Program-made: the position numbers and the translations under genes
Shown here: positions 1 through 8,625 of the stretch, piece after piece
How the letters are laid out: each line of letters opens with the position of its first letter
How positions within the stretch are numbered: the first letter of the stretch is position 1
The notes under the pieces: model-generated
What the model was told of the DNA's origin: nothing
Databases searched by the model: none
Seen by the model: only the letters and a program-made list of their open reading frames with translations
Assembly (NCBI GenBank): GCA_043381765.1
Contig: JBHJMP010002569.1
Span: forward strand, 1-21,222
Direction: 5' to 3'
Origin: Collodictyon triciliatum
Lineage: Eukaryota > CRuMs
Length of the DNA stretch: 21,222 nt

Positions 1-97
1 GAAAAGAAAAGAAAAGAAAAGAAAAGAAAAGAAAAGAAAAGAAAAGAAAAGAAAAGAAAAGAAAAGAAAAGAAAAGAAAAGAAAAGAAAAGAAAAGA
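1..97. repeat. (GAAAA)n microsatellite
   Basis: About 19 uninterrupted copies of a five-base GAAAA unit fill the window edge. On the minus strand it reads as a CTTTT pyrimidine tract and would lie inside the first intron of the XPF-like gene, like the pyrimidine-rich repeats in other introns here. Confidence 0.97.
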
Positions 98-119
98 ACT
101 CGACCCAGCGGCTGCCCAC

Positions 120-230
120 CTTCAACAGCGCCACATACAAGTCTTCCAGACCGATGCCCTTTGCCAAAACCCAGAGCGCATCCTCGCTGAGCACCTGAGC
201 CATGATCTCCCGGTGATAATCGAGCGACAT
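120..230 (-). CDS. XPF: XPF/Rad1 structure-specific endonuclease, first exon (partial)
   Basis: The ATG at 230 opens a 37-codon exon beginning MSLDYHREIMAQVL and continuing through a D-x-L-x-V-x-A-x-G-x-G pattern (SEDALWVLAKGIGLEDL). This is how XPF/ERCC4/Rad1 proteins begin: a DY/EY-x-R/Q start, then a leucine helix and an 'ARGLG'-like turn at the edge of the degenerate helicase domain. The family makes the 5' incision in nucleotide excision repair in complex with ERCC1/Rad10 in the nucleus. A possible donor AAG|GTGGGC at 119 ends the exon in phase 0; without it the frame runs into the GAAAA repeat. Everything past about 40 residues, including the nuclease domain, is outside the window. The match is from remembered family sequence and short, so moderately sure. 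Confidence 0.7.
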
Positions 231-519
231 CCTCGAACTGCACGACTTTTGTCTCAGCGTCCCAACGCGAGTTTACGTTTCGGGTCTCCATTGTTTCACA
301 GCGACTCCCACAACACGCACTCGCAACAAACACGAGAAGCAAAGAAGTTCTCTGTGGCTTTCATTCGGTTTTCTGGGAGTCCGCAGACCGCGTATATGTT
401 TTGTGGCAAAGGTTCAACCGCTCTGCAGCAGCGAAGAAAAAAAGAAAGAAAAAAAAGAAGGGAAAAGAAACAATATCCCCCCTCGAAAGAAAACAACCAC
501 ACAAGCAGAGCCCCACAAC

Positions 520-3500
520 TCAATGCTTTGCAGCCTTCGGCAGAGTCATCATCTGCTCGAAGGTGGTTCCATGCTTTCCAGTCTGCCTGCTGACCAGAAA
601 CGTGTCCTGGGCAAACGTGTATGTGATGAGGTGCCTGCGCAGATAATCCCGCACTTTGTACTCGCGCTCAAGGTCCTTGTATGCATCGATGGAGACAATC
701 ACTGCGGATGAAGCGGCGTCTGCGTTAGTGTGCCGTGGAAAGACCGAGGCTTAGATGGAGGAGCAAAGCAGACACCTGCGTTCCAGCTCATGGCAAGGTC
801 CACAACGCCATGGTCTTCGTACGACTTGGACGGTGTCTCCACAAGCACGCCCTTTGTGTACAAATCCTCCAGGATGCTGATGTCTGTCAAGGGCGGCTTC
901 TGCTGCTCGGGCGGGACGCTGAGTCGCCACATCGGCGTGGTGATCTGTGTTGGTGTGTTGTGTTTGCTTTCGGGATTAGGCTCGCAGGCTTTTTGCCCGA
1001 AAATAATAATAATAATAATGAGCGAATGAATTAAAAAGAGGAACAGAGGAATAGAGGAAAAGAGGAAAAGAGGAAAAAGAGGAAAAAGAGGAAAAAGAGG
1101 AAAAAGAGGAAAAAGAGGAAAAAGAGGAAAAAGAGGAAAAAGAGGAAAAAGAGGAAAAAGAGGAAACGAGGAAAAGAGAGAGAGAAAAGGAGAAAAGACA
1201 GCGACAATAATTACAAAAATGTCCACTCCAGATGGCTTGAAGTACTCATATGCGAGAAGAAGGCCCTTCGAAGAAAAAGATTTGCGCAAGCCATGACTAA
1301 AAGCCACATTACTGCCATCAATAACCACTGCGCGGAGTTTCTTTCCTTGGAGCGAAGGAAATTGCGTAAAGATTGTGTGAGGGCCGGGTCTGGCCGGGAC
1401 TTGAGAATCGAGTGGCTCCATATTCTCTTCTTCGACCGCTATAACTTCGTCCTCTCGGCTGTCGTTTTGCCCATGAAGCCTTCTGGACACCTGTTCCATG
1501 TAGTCGCCACCATAATTACAGTCGTCGTCCTGGTCATAAGGATACTGATGGTTTTGACTGCCGTAGCTTACTTTTCTGCCTCTGCCAAACGAATGAGTTC
1601 GCGAGTTGTCTCTTTGGTAATTCCGTTGGGGTTGTCGGGAATGATTGGAGTCTACTCGTTCAGACTGCCCTTGTCGATTGGTGCGGAATTGGCGGCCTCC
1701 GCGTGCGGAGTTTTGGTCATGAGTCGATGATTTTTGAGCAGAGGCTTTGGCAGAAGAGATTCTAGAATATTCGGAAAATGCTTCTGGTAAACTAGATGTT
1801 GGGATGACACCACGACGAGGAATTATTTCTCCAGACTCCTCTCTTCTTCGTTGCGATGGGATGTGCTTGAATGAGTCTTCTCCGCCATCTTCATCGTCCG
1901 AAGCAGGAACATGTTGTATTCCATCAAATTCGTCACTATCGGAGCCCGAGCTATGTGTGGCGTTCTATTATAGGAGAAAAAAAAAAGAAGGAATTGACGA
2001 TTTTTTTTTTGAAGGAGGGATAAAAAGAAATATTCAGGTCTTCTTGGATTGGTCTATATATTTGGATAGAAAAATGATCTACGAGTCTGGTTACCTTTTC
2101 TGTGCTTTGTTGATTGAGATAGTCTTCTTCGTGTTGCATAATCCAAGACAATAATTCGGCCTCGTTTGTGGGCTGTCTGCCCATCTTTTGAATACAGAGA
2201 TGTGCCGTCTGTTCTGGGATGTGGTTCTTTTTGCAAAGCCTTCGGATATGGAGAGGAAGATCCAGCTTCGGTGTCGAGTCTGGCAGCTTAGGAACCGACC
2301 CTGCCAATAAGTTTGGATTGGGACTATTCTGGACAATGTAAGACGACTTCCCAGCAATTTCAAATCTTAGTGAACGAAAAGACATGGAGGACAGATGTAA
2401 AATACTCATCGCGACAAAATCCACCTGTACGGGGCAAGAATTACGAATGTGACAAACTTTAATAAGATACGGGACGTTGATAAGTGATGGCACATTGACT
2501 GCTCTTGAAAAAAATACTGAAAATTATTAGCCCTTGCATTTTTTTGGGTGTATGTGCGATACTATGTTTTTATTCTAATTTTTTTCCCATTATTGTTGAT
2601 ATTACTAAAAAGGGGAATAGACGACGAATAATGCCTTACAGATACTTTATACTCATTCTCGAAAATCTCCACATCATCGCTTCGGAACACACTCGCATTT
2701 AATGCTGAAAAGATGGGATCCTTCACTGGTTTCCACTCTTTTCCGATAGTGGCATAATATGACCAAGCGAAGGAAAAAGGTTCGTGGGCTCGGTCTCTGC
2801 AGGTCAATCAGTCAGATATCCAACTTTTATAACTCCATTTCACTTTCAAATCGAAAGAAGGACACATGATATATTTTTAAAACTATATGTTTACATGTGA
2901 GTCGAAAAGCTATAGAATCATACCGGAATTCGTTCAGTTTTTCACGATTCCCCTGGACAATCAATCGCCCATCTCTTTTGTCAAACTCAATAACAATGCC
3001 TATATCATATGAAGCACATAATTAAAATTAAAATTAAAATTCAAAGAGGCCCCAGATTATGAAATACAGCTGGCTTGAGATTTTAGAATAATATGCTGAT
3101 AAAGAGAGCAGCCCCATACCAAAATCTGTTTCGGCTTTAGCAGCAGCTGAATAGAAACTTTCTCCAGAAATCACAACCCCATTCAAAATCAAAACCTGGG
3201 GGATCATATGTCATACCGACGGAAATAAAGATGTAATATCGTGTTTTTTCTCCTCTTTAGAAAATGTGGCAAGTAAATAACTGAGGTATCACGAAGAAGA
3301 ATAAAACCTCCTCTGGTTGCAACACAGCCTGGAGATACTCCAACAACTCAGCCAAATCCACATTTGCAGCTGATGAATCCACAACTCGAAGACGATTCTT
3401 GTTGGCCTCCACCTATCATGCATTAGATTCAGCGGTCACCACGACAGATGGAGCGTAGCTTCATAAGCCCCACAAAAACATAAACATCACAAACAACATA

Positions 3501-3790
3501 AACATAAACACAAACATAAACACAAACATAAACACAAACATTAACACAAACATAAACATAAAAATAAACAAATAAAGAAATAAAGAAATAAAACATAAAC
3601 AACATAAACATAAAAATAAATAAACAAATAAAGAAATAAAGAAATAAAACATAAACAACATAAACATAAAAATAAACAAACAAATAAAGAAATAAAGAAA
3701 TAAATAAAACAAAAACATAAACAAATATAACCTGAACACCAAATCGGCGAGTTATGGATGCAGCACGTCGGTCGTGGAAAAGAGAGGACT
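520..3790 (-). CDS. N4BP1/KHNYN/Regnase-like protein: tandem KH, UBA-like, NYN ribonuclease (5' end in gap)
   Basis: Exons: 3790-3732 (starts in the gap), 3412-3308, 3195-3120, 2999-2924, 2796-2646, 2424-2095, 1964-1215, 944-776, 701-520; all junctions keep phase, about 630 residues after the gap. First come two KH-like units, one around ITRRFGVQVEANKNRLRVVD and one around DFGIVIEFDKRDGRLIVQG. Near 2110-2260 a helical UBA/CUE-like segment (IRRLCKKNHIPEQTAHLCIQ) matches the position of that domain in N4BP1 and ZC3H12A. A serine/acidic linker follows, then a Zc3h12a-type NYN/PIN domain: VVIDGSNVAFSHG with the first catalytic Asp, a central acidic pair (YEDHGVVDLA) and SIDAYKDLE with further Asp residues. 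Family members are metal-dependent single-strand RNA endonucleases. No CCCH zinc finger is visible after the NYN domain, unlike Regnase-1, so N4BP1/KHNYN is the closer type. The intron at 775-702 carries a CTAAC branch site. Alternative donor at 2639 would add two codons to the fifth exon. Confidence 0.87.
945..1214. repeat. 9-bp minisatellite inside an intron of the NYN gene
   Basis: Between about 1035 and 1190 a nine-base AAAAAGAGG unit repeats with small variations. It lies wholly within the intron 1214-945 of the NYN ribonuclease gene and is pyrimidine-rich on the transcribed sense strand. Because nine is a multiple of three, it reads through open as a repeated Phe-Pro-Leu tripeptide on the minus strand; this is a reading-frame artefact, since the flanking exons join correctly (GVDIF to ITTPMW) across it. 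Confidence 0.85.
3413..3731. repeat. A-rich hexamer/octamer repeats inside an intron
   Basis: Degenerate ATAAAC and AAATAAAG units occupy most of the intron between the first two visible exons of the NYN gene (about 3475-3730). The long open frames seen here (Tyr/Val/Phe-rich) come from the repeat, not from a gene. The intron ends with CATGATAG before the GTGGAGGCC exon. Confidence 0.8.
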
Positions 3791-4214
3791 NNNNNNNNNN
3801 NNNNNNNNNNNNNNNNNNNNNNNNNNNNNNNNNNNNNNNNNNNNNNNNNNNNNNNNNNNNNNNNNNNNNNNNNNNNNNNNNNNNNNNNNNNNNNNNNNNN
3901 NNNNNNNNNNNNNNNNNNNNNNNNNNNNNNNNNNNNNNNNNNNNNNNNNNNNNNNNNNNNNNNNNNNNNNNNNNNNNNNNNNNNNNNNNNNNNNNNNNNN
4001 NNNNNNNNNNNNNNNNNNNNNNNNNNNNNNNNNNNNNNNNNNNNNNNNNNNNNNNNNNNNNNNNNNNNNNNNNNNNNNNNNNNNNNNNNNNNNNNNNNNN
4101 NNNNNNNNNNNNNNNNNNNNNNNNNNNNNNNNNNNNNNNNNNNNNNNNNNNNNNNNNNNNNNNNNNNNNNNNNNNNNNNNNNNNNNNNNNNNNNNNNNNN
4201 NNNNNNNNNNNNNN
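3791..4214. other. Assembly gap (424 N)
   Basis: A run of 424 N separates the first visible exon of the NYN gene from the phosphatase exon. The length is not a round placeholder, so it may be an estimated gap. The base string before it on the minus strand (TTCTAATGCACG...TTTAATTTGC) looks like a branch site and the end of an intron whose AG falls in the gap. Confidence 0.99.
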
Positions 4215-4334
4215 GCAAATTAAAGTGTCGTGCATTAGAAAACAAGTTAAACATATACAATATGTTCATAGTAATGCATCCCTTTGTTTAGTTTACATAG
4301 GATAAGTGCATCAAATAAATAATAGTAAAATTAC

Positions 4335-5702
4335 AGAATTTGGATGAGGAGGTACGAGCTTTAATGCGCAGATAACATGTGTAATCCCATGGACTCTTTG
4401 TAGCGTTTCTAAATCCGACGCTGCTCTCATGTTTGATATATAAAGTCCTGGAATCACCATTTGCACGCTATTTGCCAGATGGATATAGTGAACCGATCTA
4501 TGTGGCATAGGACCATGAGAACCGAACTCGTCATCGTCTTCATCGTCATCGCCATAGTCATCACCATTTCGGTCCTCTTCGTCTTCTCTACTGCTATTAT
4601 TATTCTTGCCATCACCTTCGTCATCCTGGTCATACCCGCTCTCATCGTCTTCATCATCGTCATCTTCGCTATCACCTTCAATAAATTTGTCTCTTTCATC
4701 TTCTTCATCGTCTGTTTCACTATCATCAAAATATTGCAGGCGATTAATGGAATGATTTCTGATAGGACTCGGATTTGTGGGAAGTCCTCGGACAATCCCT
4801 TTGGATAATAGGGGCATTTTAAGAGGTGAGGGTTTTCGATTGATATTCCCTAAACTTTTGGGTGCGGCTGTATCTAAATTATTATCTACTATAGGTAACT
4901 TCAACTTTTCAGAGTTTGCTACCATGTTTGAAGAGATATAAGGCATTGGAGATGACGATGATGATGGTACCGAAGGAATTGAACTCCTTTTTGCAGATGA
5001 TAATGAGAAAGACCAAGAGGGAACAGAGGAAAGAGGTGCATCACGCAGAGGGTCGGGTATACCACTCCTAAGTAAGGCATACAAAAAAGACAATACATTT
5101 GGTGACTGGAGAAGGCGCAATAAGCGAGGGATGATAACGATGGTTCTCTCGGGCGTAATGATTTTTGGTAGATGATTATCTCCGTTTGCCTTTCGAGGAA
5201 TCCATGTGTATTGGCCTTGAGTGGGTGATGGAGATTGCGATTGCACTTGTGAGACTGCTTGCAATTGGGATTGCGATAGTCCTGCCATTACCATCGATGA
5301 AGAAGATGAAGACGAGCGAAACCTGCTTGATGGCACTGTAGGTGCTGCAGCTGCGGTAACATCAGTGGCCAGAGAGAGAAGATGGAATGCGGATACCCAT
5401 GCAAAGGGAACTCGCGGCCAAACAGGACTTCCATTTGTCAATGCATCTGTGATGTCTATCTCTGAGCGATATATCGCAGGGGTGGCCAATACTAGGGATT
5501 GGTAATGGGTTGGTAGACCGTTCGATTGTGCTGTTTGCAGAGTTTGTCCAGATGGCAGCGTGGCGGGAAGCACGCGCAGTTGAAATGAGTTGGAACGATA
5601 AGTGTTCTGAAGCAGTGGTTGAAGGGCGCGATGAGCCGAAGACTTTGCATTTTCGTTAGGGAGCCGTGTGGTTGCGAATTCGCTGAATCTGTGGGTCGAC
5701 AT
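4335..5702 (-). CDS. Dual-specificity phosphatase-like protein, long N-terminal exon (3' part in gap)
   Basis: One exon of 456 codons starts at the ATG at 5702. Residues 1-320 are Ser/Pro/Gln-rich and look disordered, with a short hydrophobic stretch ending SPNVLSFLYALLRSG. Residues about 325-400 are a very acidic tract of Asp and Glu. From residue 413 the start of a DUSP fold is clear: VIPGLYISNMRAASDLETL, then GITHVICAL and PPHPN. In the family these form the first strand and helices before the Cys-based active site. A donor TCT|GTAATT at 4334 ends the exon in phase 0; the HCxxGxxRS signature would lie in the gap, so activity cannot be judged. The gene may stop in the gap or continue into the KH-NYN exons downstream on the same strand. 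Confidence 0.8.
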
Positions 5703-5855
5703 GATGAAAATAAAATACTCTCCATGGGTTGTTGTATCACTTTATTTTATATTTCCGTCATTTTACATCATTTTACATCATTTTACATATATTTTTTTTA
5801 CTTAGAGAAGGGGTTCTATCTACAAAATGTTCATAACATACCCCCATTCTTCGGA
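5703..5855. promoter_or_regulatory. Upstream region of the phosphatase gene with a short tandem repeat
   Basis: This 150-base AT-rich stretch lies upstream of the minus-strand phosphatase ATG and, if the plus-strand candidate at 5856 is real, would be a shared divergent promoter. It contains three copies of an 11-base CATTTTACATC unit at about 5758-5790. No TATA or other element is certain. Confidence 0.35.
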
Positions 5856-6447
5856 ATGTTTCCACGCTCGAAGAAGGATTTTCCACTCCCCAGCATGTTT
5901 GGTAAAGATAAAAACACCGACATTCGGGACGTTATCATCGTGGCCACCAGCAAGCAGGTGGTTGAAGTTCGACCCAGAGCTCATGTTTGGTGCGGAGCTG
6001 ATTATCTTGTGGATTTAGATATCGTTTTATTTTATTTCTTTTTCTTTTTCTTTTTCTTTTTTCTTTTTTTCTTTTTTCTTTTTTCTTTTTTCTTTTTTCT
6101 TTTTTTCTTTTTCTTTTTCTTTTTCTTTTTCTTATCCTTCTTGTCCCTCTTTCTATTATAGAAGTGTGTGTGAAGAAAAAGATCGAGGCAGAGGCTGCAA
6201 GAAGGAAACAACATCCGCACAGTTTCTTGTCGTTTGCTGGGTGCGGTTGGCATCAAACGATGGCTGCTGCAAAATGCCCTTTTCTCTCCTTTTCCGTGAA
6301 TTTTTTGAAGAAAATACAGGAACAGAAGCACACCCCAAATTCATGGCCGCGAGTGCGTCTTTGCTGCCACGTGGAGGAGAGGCCAAGTCATTGAAGGAGC
6401 TAAAGATTGTTGGCACGGGAGACAACGGCAGAATGTGTCATGAATAA
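5856..6447 (+). CDS. Candidate two-exon gene, strand uncertain
   Basis: Plus-strand model: exon 5856-6023 (MFPRSKKDFPLPSMFG to DYLVDLDI), donor ATC|GTTTTA, a pyrimidine-rich TTTTTC intron and a very good acceptor TTTCTATTATAG at 6161. The best following frame ends FMAASASLLPRGGEAKSLKE then GRMCHE with a double stop at 6445-6450, but it needs a phase-2 first exon while the obvious donor is phase 0; in phase 0 translation stops after three codons. The opposite strand is also open at 6014-5820 and ends NVGVFIFTKHAGEWKILLRA then EEWGYVMNIL and a TAG. The two frames are in the same register, so one is a shadow. I recognise neither. The splice signals favour plus; the peptide favours minus. Confidence 0.3.
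6024..6161. repeat. (TTTTTC)n pyrimidine microsatellite
   Basis: A T/C-only tract of roughly 110 bases with TTTTTC and TTTTTTC units. It is followed by TCTTTCTATTATAG, so it may be the pyrimidine tract of a plus-strand intron. Confidence 0.9.
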
Positions 6448-6834
6448 TAATAAAAATTCTTTGAAGGAGCTCTAAATACCTATCATTATCATTATCATTA
6501 TCATTATCATTATCATTATCATTATCATTACCATTTTATATTATATGTTCATACAAGTTTTAAACTCATCACACGAGACATTTCACCCAATAATCGAAGG
6601 ATAAAGCGCCTATTTGTGAACTCATCAAAAGTTCAGTGAGGTGTCTTAAAAGGTCAAGAAAAGTGCAGAAAGTAAGAGCGCGCCTGATTAGAAAATACTG
6701 GCTGAGAGGGAATGTGATTGGAAATATTTTAACTATAGGAAATTGGTTAGACGGGTGACCCGATCGACTTATTGATGTGCGAAGCAGGATAGCGCTGAGA
6801 TTAGATATATTTTATGATACATTCACATATCTGC
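6448..6834. other. Non-coding stretch with (ATTATC)n microsatellite
   Basis: About nine copies of the ATTATC hexamer lie at 6480-6533. The rest up to 6834 shows no convincing exon on either strand; it may include diverged 3' sequence of the adjacent LINE, but I see no reverse transcriptase motif in it. Confidence 0.6.
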
Positions 6835-8004
6835 CTATGCTTGCATCCATATAAGCGGTGAATGCGAGTGTGCTTCAGTAAGATAATCAAGGTTTTGGAT
6901 TAAACAAATGTATTTCAGATTGAGTGAATTCAAGTTGTTTGTTAGATGTGATATTGGTCGCCAGTCTGCAAGATTGCTCGAGTTTCCTTTCTTTGGTATC
7001 AGGCGCACCGTGGCCTCTGTAAATCCTTGCGTTAGGTCGCCACCAGACATGATTCCATTCAGAAAAGTCACTAAGGATGCCTTGACCTCATTAAAGAAAC
7101 CACAGTATATTCCGTTAGGCAGCCTATCTGGACGTGGCGCCTTTCCGTTGTGTAGCGACTTGACCGCTTTCCACAATTTGCCTGCATCTATTGGTGCTAT
7201 CATGCTAGCTGCTTGCGAGGATGAAGCCTTGGAACAATTTGTAGTAATAAGCTTGAGAGTAGCAGAATTATAGTCTCGCCTTGACCGCATCTTTGAGAAG
7301 AAATCGTGAGTGTTCTTTTTGTTGTTGCGAGGTAATAAATGATGCATGTCCGCAGATGATGTGTAAGAAGGATACATGGTCTTTTCTTTTTCCTTTTCTA
7401 GTCCAAATAAATATTTATCCATCCCCTCAAAGTCTCGCAAGTATCTCGCTTCCCGTTTTTTCACGGTATTTGTGAATATCTGATGTTAGCTGCTCGGCAA
7501 GTTTATCTTCTAAGCTCGCCAGTTTTTTTTTGGGGTGCGATTCCACCCCGATGGTCTACCTGCTGCTTTCATCAGAGCCTCTTTTTCCCTTTCAAGCTTC
7601 TTCCGCTCCTCTCCATCCTTGTTTTTGAACCAGCTCGATTTTTGGATAAGAAGAATAGAGAGCTGCTTTTTGAGTATTGGCCATTCCGCCTCGACGAACG
7701 CATCACCTGGGGTGTTGAAGTAAGCCCTGAGCTTGTTTTGTATGTCTTGTATCGACTTGGAGTCATTGTGTGCCCTCCAGTCTATATACCTCGCTTGCCA
7801 TTCACAGCCACTGGCTGAATCGATGTTAGGCAGGATAGCACTGTGGTCGGACAGTGCAGAATAGACTGTTTTAAGTTTCTTGAAAATTTGTACAATGAAC
7901 CAATATTTAGCCATTATATAGTTGGAAGCGAATCGATTTCTTACACACTTCAAGATTATTCGTACTGATTGTAGACGATGAGAAACTTCGAGTTTTTTTT
8001 CCAA
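6835..8004 (-). mobile_element. Truncated LINE-type retrotransposon, ORF2 fragment with frameshifts
   Basis: Reading from 8004 down, the first frame carries the end of an apurinic-type endonuclease domain (SALSDHSAIL, with the typical SDH motif) and a charged linker ending PSGWNRTPKKNW. After 7464 comes the start of a reverse transcriptase: KSLHNGKAPRPDRLPNGIY (fingers motif, usually PGPDG), then VRLIPKKGNSSNLADWRPIS (motif before the palm). The sequence degrades soon after, and the palm with its catalytic YADD box is missing. Two frame breaks sit at homopolymers, nine T at 7523-7531 and six T at 7456-7461; with them bridged the linker KLASLEDKLAEQL reads on. The 5' side ends next to the (TATC)n tract. 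It is a dead copy truncated at both ends. Confidence 0.88.
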
Positions 8005-8053
8005 TTATTATAGAGCCTTTCTGATAAACCAATTTGCCAAAGCTGCCATCGCC

Positions 8054-8298
<245 letters not shown>

Positions 8299-8299
8299 A

Positions 8300-8347
<48 letters not shown>

Positions 8348-8388
8348 ATTGGTTGGTTGATTGGTTGGTTGGTTGATTGGTTGATTTG
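8299..8388. repeat. (TTGA)/(TTGG) compound microsatellite
   Basis: Immediately after the TATC array the unit changes to ATTG/TTGA and then alternates with TTGG. The three units occur in order without unique sequence between them, which suggests stepwise mutation and expansion at one locus. Confidence 0.95.
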
Positions 8389-8625
8389 TACATTCACCTA
8401 TCCTTCCCCTATTTTTCAGTAATCCATCACTAACCCGTTTTTCAAAGGTTGCATACATTTCCAGTTATAGAAAAACACTCTGTTGGTGGGATCTTTGGCG
8501 GGTTGACACGAAGTCCCACAAACAGTCGCGAGCAGTGTGCGCCGTGAGGTTGGGTGCGAGCAGAAGAAGCAGAGCTGCAGAGTCCCTCTAAGAAACGTTC
8601 CATAGGTTACCAAGTGGCGACGGCG
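8389..8625. other. Upstream region of the MRH receptor gene
   Basis: The 237 bases before the ATG at 8626 hold no convincing exon. The frame of the first exon stays open upstream to about 8554 but has no earlier ATG, so 8626 is preferred; the nearer part is probably 5' untranslated sequence and promoter. Confidence 0.5.

Noticed and set aside
699-1499. A single 266-residue minus-strand frame including a long Phe-Pro-Leu repeat
   Set aside because: It is two exons of the NYN gene read through the intervening intron; the repeat is an intronic 9-bp minisatellite.
3429-4305. Several frames across the first gap with Tyr/Val/Phe-rich ends
   Set aside because: They are produced by N bases and by A-rich intronic repeats.
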